DNA from: a virus
Virus record (IMG/VR): IMGVR_UViG_3300042564_000538
Location: 1-39,811 of that record
Length of the DNA stretch: 39,811 nucleotides
Reading direction: 5' to 3' (one strand)
The position numbers were made by a program, and so were the translations under genes. Of this stretch, positions 14,478 through 22,213 are shown piece after piece (the stretch's first letter is position 1; each line of letters starts with the position of its first letter). A model generated the notes under the pieces. It had not been told where the DNA came from, did not search any database, and saw only the letters and a program-made list of their open reading frames with translations.

Positions 14478-15493
14478 ACAAATGCCTCCAATCCTAAAAG
14501 TTGTGGTTGTTCATCATCAAACATCCAGTCTAAGTTTTCTATTCTACCTGATCTAATAAAATTAGGAAACTTTTCTTTATCAATACCACGTTCATGATCT
14601 AAACGTAAATCAATAGTTTCATTTCTTGCTTGCCATAAAACATTCCAATCAATACCATACCATCCATCTGATTCGCATTGTTGGATTTCTTCACATTGAC
14701 GATCTAGGTAGTAACCCAAATAGCGTCCATGTTTATCACGGAAGATCTTCTTGAATGAACACAAGCAAGTTTCCATTGTAAAGAAGTCTACTTGACTTGC
14801 CACTTCTGGGAATCTATGTCGTACTTCTTCAAGAATACTCCTGCCATTTGCCTCAAGTCGTTGATACTCCAATGTAGTGAGTTTTCGATCCACATCGTCT
14901 TCTTGTCCAAGGGCATAAAGTAATCCATTACGATGAGAACGAGAGCCATCATAATCGTCCAGCATAAGACTAGTGGGCTCAATAACAATACCAGCAGTGT
15001 GCTTAAGATGTTGCATATAGAACCAAGTACTATAACGACCAAATTTATGCAGGCTTCCTTTAAGAGTTGCCCACAAATTTGTAAAGTTTTCATGTTCGTT
15101 GTCTCCATAATAACTCTCTAGTTTCTCACGTTGTGATTTACCATCAATGAACTCTTGATAAGAAGCAAACATCGAAGGTAAGTGCCCCTTGTTCCACTTT
15201 GTATCAGTTTGATAACGAAGTCGTTTGTAGTTGGCAGTGTTCCATTGGGTAATTCGATCTACTGTTGCTAACTCAAAGTCTGGGAATTCATTCATGAGAA
15301 CCCAAGAAGTTGGAAGGTAGTAAGTATTACCGTAAAGCCATGCTAACCATAAACGCTGTTCATCATTATGTTCATATCGTTTGTTTAGATAGTTGGTAGC
15401 CCATACCGCTGGATCACAGTCATCATACTTCATTGACCATGCGTACCAGCGAATGAATGCTTCACGTCTGTTTTCTGCTAATCTATAATCCAT
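14474..15493 (-). CDS. Putative ADDT-like DNA base hypermodification transferase
   Basis: The 339-residue protein has a dense set of aromatic and basic motifs: LWLAWLYGNTYYLPTSW (48-64), YQTDTKWNKGHLP (94-106), HKFGRYSTWFYMQ (149-161), DDYDGSRSHRNG (179-190) and METCLCSFKKIFRD in the C-terminal half. I associate this pattern with the amino-acid:DNA transferase / glutamyl-putrescinyl-thymine pyrophosphorylase group predicted and partly tested in thymidine-hypermodifying phages, where such enzymes replace the phosphate on 5-hydroxymethyluracil by an amino acid or amine. Which of these families it belongs to I cannot settle. The C terminus LLGLEAFV resembles the polymerase C terminus. It starts at the last base of the upstream gene. 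Confidence 0.55.
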   Translation of the reverse strand: MDYRLAENRREAFIRWYAWSMKYDDCDPAVWATNYLNKRYEHNDEQRLWLAWLYGNTYYLPTSWVLMNEFPDFELATVDRITQWNTANYKRLRYQTDTKWNKGHLPSMFASYQEFIDGKSQREKLESYYGDNEHENFTNLWATLKGSLHKFGRYSTWFYMQHLKHTAGIVIEPTSLMLDDYDGSRSHRNGLLYALGQEDDVDRKLTTLEYQRLEANGRSILEEVRHRFPEVASQVDFFTMETCLCSFKKIFRDKHGRYLGYYLDRQCEEIQQCESDGWYGIDWNVLWQARNETIDLRLDHERGIDKEKFPNFIRSGRIENLDWMFDDEQPQLLGLEAFV

Positions 15494-16788
15494 TACACTT
15501 TAACTTTGGTTTGTTTCTTGAACGAATTCAATACTACATATTTAATTTTACAGTTGGGATGTACACGCATCATAGCCTTCTTCAATTTAGTTTCTGAATC
15601 TGTCCAGCGTTCATAGTCACCAATACCTGCATGGTGAGTAACAATAATACCTTTCCAAACATCCATCTCACCAGTCTTATTAAGAATCGCACCCAATCCA
15701 GCATTATAAATCGAACCTGACGTAACACTAATCACTGCCATCTCTGGATCCATATCAGTAATCTGACGAATTATAGAATCTAAGTCTGGTTTAGAATAAG
15801 TTTGGAAGTTCAATTCAGCATGGGCAGCATCAGTCTTAATACGTTCAATAGCTGACTTCAAGTTAGCTGAGATTTGGCTTTTAGTCCATTGTGGATACAG
15901 AATCTCTTCACACGTAGTTTTAAACTTATCGCTAGTCAACAGCTGGAAGTTTTCATCTTGATCTTTTAGATTGCGAGAATAAAGATTAATGATGGCACGT
16001 TGGCAGTCTTGACTGCTATTTGGTTTTTTGATTTTGGGATTGTGGTTTGCAATGATACCAAAATGGTCAATGTTCGATTGTTTGTCCAAGAATTCGCTAC
16101 TGTTAATAAAGATAACAGGTGCACTTGGCCAACCAGCTTCAGCAACTGCACGTGACGTATGGTTACCATCAACAATAGTACGAGTACCATCTTTACTAAC
16201 GCACACGATGATTGGAGAAATATTCTTACGTGCTTCTACAGGATCGTGTTTCATACGCTCAGCAATGTCATGAACGTGATTTTGATCAATCATAATCAAG
16301 CGAACTTGGTTCTGCGCATATCCAGCAATCTCTGTGGTAGAGGTTTCATACACTTGGTACTTACCTTCTTTGACAGCTTCCCAAATATCATCAACAACAT
16401 CACTATCAACTAGATTGAAAATGTCTGGATCTTCTTCAACTGGATCAATTCCATTAATCCAGTCAATACCGACTTTAGCTTCTACATCAGTAATTGTGGT
16501 GTAGTCAAGAATTCCTGCACCACCACCATTTGATTTGTTATAAAATTTATCACTGCGACGTGCGTCAGCATGCTTCAGAAGTTTGCGCTCATGAGTAATA
16601 GCTTCTGATACTGTGCCACGAAAAAGAATAGAACGATGAAGTTCACCCATACCCCATGCTTGCTTCAATTCAGGATCAACTGATGAAAAGATATAACCAT
16701 CATTTACATCTGAGTTTTTACGAAACCCGATATACTTTTTACCGTTTTTTTGATTTCGATATCCATAAACAAATGCTTCAAAAGACAT
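15493..16788 (-). CDS. GIY-YIG-like plus ParB/sulfiredoxin-like fusion protein
   Basis: The start at 16788 (MSFEAFVYGYRNQKNG) is chosen because GGAG lies 9 bases before it; the ATG at 16803 is embedded in the ribosome binding site. Residues 5-90 look like a GIY-YIG nuclease fold: YGY (8-10), KYIG (18-21), a possible catalytic glutamate (E67) and an Asn-rich end (KFYNKSNGG). Residues 155-235 contain a ParB/Srx-type domain: SPIIVCVSKDGTRTIVDGNH with the DGNHTSR signature at 207-213. ParB-like domains bind nucleotides or DNA. The remaining 190 residues are helical and then alpha/beta (MAVISVTSGS). Its neighbours suggest DNA modification; alternatively it is a nuclease acting on host DNA. Confidence 0.65.
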   Translation of the reverse strand: MSFEAFVYGYRNQKNGKKYIGFRKNSDVNDGYIFSSVDPELKQAWGMGELHRSILFRGTVSEAITHERKLLKHADARRSDKFYNKSNGGGAGILDYTTITDVEAKVGIDWINGIDPVEEDPDIFNLVDSDVVDDIWEAVKEGKYQVYETSTTEIAGYAQNQVRLIMIDQNHVHDIAERMKHDPVEARKNISPIIVCVSKDGTRTIVDGNHTSRAVAEAGWPSAPVIFINSSEFLDKQSNIDHFGIIANHNPKIKKPNSSQDCQRAIINLYSRNLKDQDENFQLLTSDKFKTTCEEILYPQWTKSQISANLKSAIERIKTDAAHAELNFQTYSKPDLDSIIRQITDMDPEMAVISVTSGSIYNAGLGAILNKTGEMDVWKGIIVTHHAGIGDYERWTDSETKLKKAMMRVHPNCKIKYVVLNSFKKQTKVKV

Positions 16789-16814
16789 GACAAAATTCTC
16801 CATAATATAATACT

Positions 16815-16843
16815 ATTATACTACAAAAATGAATTTAAGTCAA
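16815..16843 (-). promoter_or_regulatory. Sigma70-type promoter inside the modification block
   Basis: Minus strand: TTGACT (16838-16843), 17 bases, TATAAT (16815-16820). The -35 and spacer lie in the 3' end of the GNAT gene. It would drive the GIY-YIG/ParB-like gene and those after it independently of the dioxygenase operon. ATTATGGAGAAT follows as leader. Confidence 0.75.
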
Positions 16844-17429
16844 CACTTTCTTGCACCTTATAAGACGATGCTAGGCTTCCCTTCCGACCTGAAAATAATG
16901 CCTTACGAATTGTAGGGTCATTTTCATCGTAGATTCCATCCTCTAGTAGACCATTTATCTTGAAGATGCTTAGGGAACAACCTGATTTCTGTTTGCCCCA
17001 AAAAGTAAAACTTAAGGATTCGTAAAAGGGTACTGCAGGTGCCTCGGCAGATACTCTGAAATAAACCGCACCTCGCCCCACTATATCGGTGTAGGAGCGC
17101 AGAGTGAGTTCTTTGGCTACACCTTTACGTCTATGCTTGTTAAATGTATGTAGCAATTGTAGGTTAGCAACCTTAGGCTCAGTACGACTAAGAGTAGTAA
17201 TAATTGCACCCATGAGTTCACCATCATCGTTAAAAGCACCAAGACATTCATCCCACTGCTCTTGCATATCTGCTTTGGCTCTGAATGTCTTGGCGAAACC
17301 ATCGGCTTTGTCGTCAGTGATTGCTGCGACAAATTCGTCTCTAGTGCATTTACGCAACTGCAAGGTATTCACGTTGTTTGTTGCCACGTTCTTTATCCCA
17401 CTTTGTCTTTTCCCATCCAACATACTCAT
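16821..17429 (-). CDS. GNAT-family acetyltransferase
   Basis: Up to 202 residues. The central part LMGAIITTLSRTEPKVANLQ, the acetyl-CoA pyrophosphate loop HRRKGVAKEL and the later AVPFYESLSFTFWG are the ordered signatures of the GNAT fold. Acetyl-CoA-dependent transfer to an amine is the usual reaction. The first roughly 20 residues overlap the amidoligase gene, so a GTG start at 17387 or 17372 is also possible. In this block the acetyl acceptor could be an amino group on a modified DNA base. The C terminus SVDLNSFL resembles the clamp-binding-type C termini of the phage polymerase and dioxygenase. It is translated from the dioxygenase side, and the next promoter sits within its end. Confidence 0.75.
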   Translation of the reverse strand: MSMLDGKRQSGIKNVATNNVNTLQLRKCTRDEFVAAITDDKADGFAKTFRAKADMQEQWDECLGAFNDDGELMGAIITTLSRTEPKVANLQLLHTFNKHRRKGVAKELTLRSYTDIVGRGAVYFRVSAEAPAVPFYESLSFTFWGKQKSGCSLSIFKINGLLEDGIYDENDPTIRKALFSGRKGSLASSYKVQESVDLNSFL

Positions 17430-18228
17430 TAAGATCCCAAACGAATGGTGGGAACTTGTAGTTGTCTGCAGCTAGAATTTCTTTAACACTTGGTCCATCG
17501 TTTAGCGCAGCATCAATAAACTTCTCTGCAAAACGGAACTGTGATTCAATCTCGTCACGTTTAGTTGACGAACGGAAACAACGGAACTCGATTGTACCTG
17601 TATGTTTCATGCAGTAAGTATTGATTGCGTAGCGGAATGGACGACCCATTGATACACCATCTTTGCCAGCAGCATGTAACTTGATAAAGTGTTCAAAATC
17701 TGTTGCTAGATTGATGATATTATCACACATGTATTCTGGCATTTCTCGTCCACCATCATACTTGAGATACATCTTAGCACCCTTGGAACCTTTCATCTGT
17801 CCAGTTTCATAGAAACCATAACATGACTCAATGGTGTCTGTTTGATTGGCTTTGATATAAGCAACTAACTTCTTCAATGAAGCCACATCATCTTTAAGAC
17901 CTGGAACGAACACGTGAAGGTGACCATGATTGACGCATGATGCAGAAGGTTGATTGCCGTTATCAACAAAGAACTGATGCAGTTCCATTACACGATCTAC
18001 TTGTTCTTGCCAAGTAGCAGTTGGCTTGGTATTAATCTCTCCACCCATGTAAGGTTCAGTGCCCATGGGATCGCAAGCAACATACTTGAATGGTTCATGA
18101 ATGTTTACAATATCAGTTTCAGCAAATTCCCATTTACCAAGATGCTCAGGTAGAGTCAAACGACGATCTACATCACCCCACTCAATCTCATAACCCCATG
18201 TAAACTTATCAGATGCGTACTGTTTCAT
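17350..18228 (-). CDS. Amidoligase (glutamine-synthetase-like fold)
   Basis: The 292-residue protein shows the markers of the amidoligase group related to gamma-glutamylcysteine and glutamine synthetases: GYEIEW (E14, E16), GGEINTKP (E64), NHGHLHVFVPG (H101, H103, H105) and GTIEFRCFR (E214, R216). Such enzymes use ATP to join a carboxyl group to an amine or ammonia; the acidic and histidine residues bind metal-ATP. It overlaps by 20 bases the gene for a class II glutamine amidotransferase, a pairing that suggests ammonia supply or peptide-type ligation. In its present company it may build or attach an amide side chain on a modified base, or tag a protein. Confidence 0.75.
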   Translation of the reverse strand: MKQYASDKFTWGYEIEWGDVDRRLTLPEHLGKWEFAETDIVNIHEPFKYVACDPMGTEPYMGGEINTKPTATWQEQVDRVMELHQFFVDNGNQPSASCVNHGHLHVFVPGLKDDVASLKKLVAYIKANQTDTIESCYGFYETGQMKGSKGAKMYLKYDGGREMPEYMCDNIINLATDFEHFIKLHAAGKDGVSMGRPFRYAINTYCMKHTGTIEFRCFRSSTKRDEIESQFRFAEKFIDAALNDGPSVKEILAADNYKFPPFVWDLNEYVGWEKTKWDKERGNKQREYLAVA

Positions 18229-18904
18229 ATTCTATCCCCTGCAAATCTTTATTAATAATATCAACTCTTTCCATGTTCATTGATAGGTAACCATCAACTG
18301 TCATGTACATATTCATAGGAACTTCAACTGGTATATCAAGACCTGCACGTTTGGCAATGTCTTTAGTAGAAGTAATTATACAACCATTATCAAATAAAGT
18401 AAAATAAATCGGACGTTTACCATTGCGGTAGAAACGAACTTTCTTGTCGAGTGAAAGTTCGCATACACCCATTGACATGTTAGAATATTCTCTCAATGGA
18501 TCTTTAGAGTGAAGAACTAACTCGCTATCGTTTTTAGTCATGCAGTCATAACCATACAAGTCTTTCCATTTCTCTGGCGACTCTTGAGAGATGACGCCAT
18601 TGTGAACAATACTTTTAGTATCATCTGCCATGGGTTGATTATATTCTAAGTCACTGGTGCTATATCTGCAATGCCCAATGAGGTAAAGATTACCATCCTC
18701 ATTGATCATCTCTTCTAAATTGTCCAAATGATTAAACTTGTCTGCAGGAACTGATTCTTTAAATGTAACAATTTTATTGTTTAGAACAATAGAAATCCCA
18801 GTAGCATGCATACCACGAATCTTAGACTCATGGAAAACTCTGCGTAGGGTTTCAAAATCATCCTTAGTTGGTGATTGAATTACAGCACCAATTACGCTAC
18901 ACAT
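18209..18904 (-). CDS. Class II glutamine amidotransferase (Ntn hydrolase)
   Basis: The 231-residue product starts MCSVIGAVIQ, so Cys2 becomes the N-terminal nucleophile after methionine removal. Further class II markers are RGMHATGIS (30-38), GHCRYST (77-83, with the glutamine-binding arginine), VHNGVI (100-105) and NDSELVL (125-131). All are as in the PurF/GlmS/AsnB glutaminase domain, which releases ammonia from glutamine. It has no fused synthase domain, so its partner must be a separate protein; the overlapping amidoligase gene is the obvious candidate. Its ATG overlaps the TGA of the TET/JBP-like gene (TGATG), suggesting translational coupling. Confidence 0.85.
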   Translation of the reverse strand: MCSVIGAVIQSPTKDDFETLRRVFHESKIRGMHATGISIVLNNKIVTFKESVPADKFNHLDNLEEMINEDGNLYLIGHCRYSTSDLEYNQPMADDTKSIVHNGVISQESPEKWKDLYGYDCMTKNDSELVLHSKDPLREYSNMSMGVCELSLDKKVRFYRNGKRPIYFTLFDNGCIITSTKDIAKRAGLDIPVEVPMNMYMTVDGYLSMNMERVDIINKDLQGIEYETVRI

Positions 18905-20244
18905 CAGAAGAATCCTTCAAGTGAAGATGCTTTCTCAGCTTCTGGGTGATACTTTATTAGAGTTTCACGACCAAGTTTCTTTTCGCAGTATTCATACCAC
19001 TCATCAGATGCCCACATGGAAGCTGATACACCATTCCAAAGATGACGCCACTCTGGATGTTCTTTGTTTAGTCTGCGTGACTCTACAAAGTTAAAACGGC
19101 ATTCTTCATACTCTTTGCTACCCAACTCAAGCATCTTCTCACGGAAGTAAACTACCAATGAGATGCGCTCAGATCCTTCTTCGCAAACGATAGGTGTATT
19201 GCCATGCATAACTTCGTGGTTGTTAATCAGAAGCAAGTCTCCTGGACGTACATTAACTGCAATGCGATACTCGGGTGCGATTAAATAACCACCTGAATAC
19301 TTACCATCATTGGAAAGTGTCAACAGATTAGACAAACCTTCATTCAAGTCACCAGCATCATAGTGAGCAGCAGTGCGGAATGTTTTGTTCACAGTCACTG
19401 TTGTAAATGGAGTTCCTGGAACCAAGAATGATTGATCCAATTTCTTGGCAGCTTCCATCTGATTGTTGTAACGCCATGGAAGAAGATCCTTAAATCCTTG
19501 AGCAAGTTGCTGTAGGAATGGGAATGCCATGGCAAACTTCTCTGGATTCTTAGCAGTATAAGCTGTTGCACGACCATAAGGAATACGTGGGTAACGATCA
19601 AACCATCCAGCAATACCAGAGTTTACTGAGTTGGCATATGTAGTTGCGCAGATTAGATCTTCAGCAACGTGAATAGCTTCTTTCTTTGCATCATCTTGTG
19701 GGAGTTTACGAGCATGCTCAATCCATTCTTCGAAGTTGAACTTCTCTTTCTTTACACGATCAATAGACCATACACGTGCACGATTAGATACTTCTGGTTT
19801 CTTACCAGCATACTTCTTACGAATCTCTTCAATTGGATCTTCTCCAAAAAGATTCTCAGATGGCTTCAAGAAATAGTCAACAATGTCATACTCATACTCA
19901 GTAACCCACTCACGATTACCTAGCTTCTCACCACGTGGTCCAGCTGCAAGACCACGATTCTGCGTTTCAATTGCAGCTTCTCTTAGACCAGCGTATGCTG
20001 CGTCTTGTTGTTCTTTAGTGAAGTAGTTTTTGCGGAACTTGAAAACAATCTTGCGCTCATCCAAACCAGTTTCACATGTGCTGCAGTCTCGGTCGCAACC
20101 TGCTTGATTGCCAAGATCGCAATCTGGTGGAGCATAAACATCACAATCTTCTTCAACCAATAAGTCATAGTGACTCTCATCAACAAACTGACCAAGTAGG
20201 TGTTGACAATCATGTTTTCTATCTGCTACAATAACTTTTACCAT
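18904..20244 (-). CDS. TET/JBP-type Fe(II)/2-oxoglutarate DNA base dioxygenase
   Basis: The 446-residue protein starts at the ATG at 20244, with AAGGAG 7 bases upstream. The C-terminal half holds the double-stranded beta-helix core with TET/JBP hallmarks: TAAHYDAGD (H294, D296), GGYLIAPEYRIAVNVRPGD (318-336), NNHEVMHGNTPI (iron-binding H343 or H347) and SERISLVVYFR (R360, for 2-oxoglutarate). TET/JBP enzymes oxidise the methyl group of 5-methylcytosine or thymine in DNA; phage members are known. Five cysteines at 34, 42, 50, 54 and 57 could bind metal, which is not part of the core family. The protein ends ASSLEGFF, nearly the same as the polymerase end SSLEDFFG. It lies 10 bases after the replicative helicase gene. 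Confidence 0.8.
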   Translation of the reverse strand: MVKVIVADRKHDCQHLLGQFVDESHYDLLVEEDCDVYAPPDCDLGNQAGCDRDCSTCETGLDERKIVFKFRKNYFTKEQQDAAYAGLREAAIETQNRGLAAGPRGEKLGNREWVTEYEYDIVDYFLKPSENLFGEDPIEEIRKKYAGKKPEVSNRARVWSIDRVKKEKFNFEEWIEHARKLPQDDAKKEAIHVAEDLICATTYANSVNSGIAGWFDRYPRIPYGRATAYTAKNPEKFAMAFPFLQQLAQGFKDLLPWRYNNQMEAAKKLDQSFLVPGTPFTTVTVNKTFRTAAHYDAGDLNEGLSNLLTLSNDGKYSGGYLIAPEYRIAVNVRPGDLLLINNHEVMHGNTPIVCEEGSERISLVVYFREKMLELGSKEYEECRFNFVESRRLNKEHPEWRHLWNGVSASMWASDEWYEYCEKKLGRETLIKYHPEAEKASSLEGFF

Positions 20245-20254
20245 TTTATTCTCC

Positions 20255-21655
20255 TTAGAACTTGAATCCATTAAAACCTTCACTACTATGTATACGTTTG
20301 CCAAAGTCTGATTTATCAAACATTGGTTTATCATCATCTTTCATATGACCAGCATCGGACAAACCAGCTTGCGCAGAAATCTCTACGTCATACAGTTTCA
20401 TCTTCGATCGATCAACTCCAATGATAAAACGCTTGTAGTAATTTGGATCATTATAACGATTCTTAAGTTGCTTCACAATAATTTGATTCAACTGCTCTAG
20501 TTCTTCATTACTTACCAACGCAAACATAAAGTCGGCAGTGGCTGGTAATCCAAACGATTCAGAAGTATCTTCAAGACCTGGATCTGAATTAGTGAATCCA
20601 GATCGAGTAGTTTGCGTGGCTGATACAATGGGAACATTATATTCAACTGCAAGACCACGGAGTTCTTCAGCAATTGCCTTAATATATGTATAAGAGTTAA
20701 TCGAACCACCTTGCTTCATTCGTTGGCTTGAACAAATATTAAGATAGTCAATCATAACAATATCAGGTTTGAATTCACGTTTTAGTTTTAACTCTTCAAG
20801 CAAGGCACGAAAGTGACCTGCATGGGCAGATGCCGTTGGATACTCTTTGACAATCAAGTGTCCTTGAGTTTTTTTGGCAATCTTATCAATACGACTCTCA
20901 TAGATGTCACGATCGACAACCTTCAATTCATCCATAGTAAGATTCAATAAGTTTGCATCAATACGTTCAGCGATACGTTCTTCTGCCATTTCCATGGTAA
21001 TGTAAAGAACATTACGACCAGCAGACAGCGCACCAGCTGCAACGTGACACATAAACAAAGACTTACCAACACCAGTACCAGCCAGACAGATGTTTAGTGT
21101 TTTCTTTGACAAACCACCTTTAGTGATTTTGTTGAACATGTCCAAATCGAATGGAACTTTCTCTTCAACTCTGTGATAATAATCATAACGAGAAGAAGCA
21201 TCTTCAATGTAATCATGACCAACATGGTTATCAAAACATACGGAAAGAGCATCAGAAAGGATAGAAGGAATGGCGTCTTGTTGTAGAGTCTTGTCACGTC
21301 CATCGATGATTTTAATTGAATTTAAAATTGCATTATAGACTGCACGATCTTTACAGAACTTCTCTGTTTGACCGATTAGCCATTCTTGGTTTGGTTCTGC
21401 TTTGTCAAATAACCTGACCAGTTCCTGCATCTCAGGAATTTCTTTATCAGTAAATCCTTTTAGATTACCAATTTCAATCTGAATTACTTCAGGTGAAGCT
21501 GGCTTGTTATAATCTTCAAAGAACTTAATCAGCAATGAGACTATTGCTGCCTCTTTACGATCACCAAAGTAATCTCTCTTCAAGTGTGGGACTACCTTGC
21601 GGCAATACTCTTCACTGTGAATCAGGTTCGATAATATCGCCTGTTCAATTCTCAT
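20255..21655 (-). CDS. 41: Replicative DNA helicase, T4 gp41-like (DnaB family)
   Basis: The 466-residue protein has a helical N-terminal domain and a RecA-like core. Walker A is AGTGVGKS (192-199), a Walker B-like strand is DIVMIDYLNICSS (about 300), and VPIVSATQTTRSG is a DnaB motif. The product unwinds the fork on the lagging strand and works with the gp61 primase. The ATG overlaps the stop of the upstream small gene (TAATG). The TET/JBP-like gene begins 10 bases after its stop, so fork helicase and base dioxygenase are probably co-expressed. Confidence 0.92.
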   Translation of the reverse strand: MRIEQAILSNLIHSEEYCRKVVPHLKRDYFGDRKEAAIVSLLIKFFEDYNKPASPEVIQIEIGNLKGFTDKEIPEMQELVRLFDKAEPNQEWLIGQTEKFCKDRAVYNAILNSIKIIDGRDKTLQQDAIPSILSDALSVCFDNHVGHDYIEDASSRYDYYHRVEEKVPFDLDMFNKITKGGLSKKTLNICLAGTGVGKSLFMCHVAAGALSAGRNVLYITMEMAEERIAERIDANLLNLTMDELKVVDRDIYESRIDKIAKKTQGHLIVKEYPTASAHAGHFRALLEELKLKREFKPDIVMIDYLNICSSQRMKQGGSINSYTYIKAIAEELRGLAVEYNVPIVSATQTTRSGFTNSDPGLEDTSESFGLPATADFMFALVSNEELEQLNQIIVKQLKNRYNDPNYYKRFIIGVDRSKMKLYDVEISAQAGLSDAGHMKDDDKPMFDKSDFGKRIHSSEGFNGFKF

Positions 21656-21930
21656 TATAAATCTTTCTGATAATTTTCTGCAAATCTAAACCACATACCT
21701 AGATATTCTTCAACAGCAAGTTCTAAACCTTCCTGTGAAATATTATCAGGGATTTTCTCTACTTCATATTCATATGTTACAGAATCATCTTTATCGTGAT
21801 GTTTAACATTAGTATAAATTACATTTATACCATCTAGAATTCCTGCACAAGGAAGTAATTTAATAGTACCTTTGCCGTCACTGATAAGTGGGTATATATT
21901 TTCATATCTCAATAAAAGTGATTTATCCAT
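21655..21930 (-). CDS. Small conserved phage protein, unknown
   Basis: This 91-residue acidic protein has an alternating beta pattern in the first half (IKLLPCAGILDGINVIY) and a helix with an aromatic end (LAVEEYLGMWFRFAENY). Its layout parallels the next protein upstream (99 residues), including a YEYEVEKIPD strand and a YLG motif, so the two may be distant paralogues. It overlaps both neighbours by a few bases between uvsX and the helicase gene. No function is recognised. Confidence 0.7.
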   Translation of the reverse strand: MDKSLLLRYENIYPLISDGKGTIKLLPCAGILDGINVIYTNVKHHDKDDSVTYEYEVEKIPDNISQEGLELAVEEYLGMWFRFAENYQKDL

Positions 21931-22213
21931 CTAAACCTCCAATATAACTTAAATTATTTTCTTCAAGACCTTCATGGATAAGTTGCTGAAGAAGATCACC
22001 AAGATACTTTTCAAAAGGTTTTAGATCTGTGAAATCTTTACCAGCTTTGTCATGAATCTCATACTCAAATTTTAATCTAAGAGTATCATTGGCATCGTCT
22101 TCCTCAAACTCAACCTTACCGTAAGAAATAATTATACCTGAAAATGGGTCATCAAGCAACTTTATTGCGTCATAACCTGTATGTTTATTTTCTACGACAA
22201 CATATTTAAACAT
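21923..22213 (-). CDS. Small conserved phage protein, unknown, possible paralogue of its neighbour
   Basis: The start at ATG 22213 gives MFKYVVVENKHTGYDAIKLL, 96 residues; a TTG start three codons earlier is less likely. It is acidic, with the pattern strands - acidic turn (EFEEDDANDTL) - KFEYEIHDK - helix KYLGDLLQQLI. The FEYE and YLG elements recur in the downstream protein at similar places. The gene overlaps the end of uvsX by 8 bases. I see no catalytic motif. Confidence 0.65.
   Translation of the reverse strand: MFKYVVVENKHTGYDAIKLLDDPFSGIIISYGKVEFEEDDANDTLRLKFEYEIHDKAGKDFTDLKPFEKYLGDLLQQLIHEGLEENNLSYIGGLDG

Noticed and set aside
15493-16788. Free-standing homing endonuclease (GIY-YIG)
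   Set aside because: The protein is co-directional, overlaps its neighbour as part of an operon, and has a large ParB-like region instead of the usual DNA-binding repeats of homing enzymes.
20245-20337. 31-residue N-terminal extension of the TET/JBP-like protein
   Set aside because: It would overlap the helicase gene by about 80 bases and lacks a ribosome binding site, whereas ATG 20244 has AAGGAG at the right distance.
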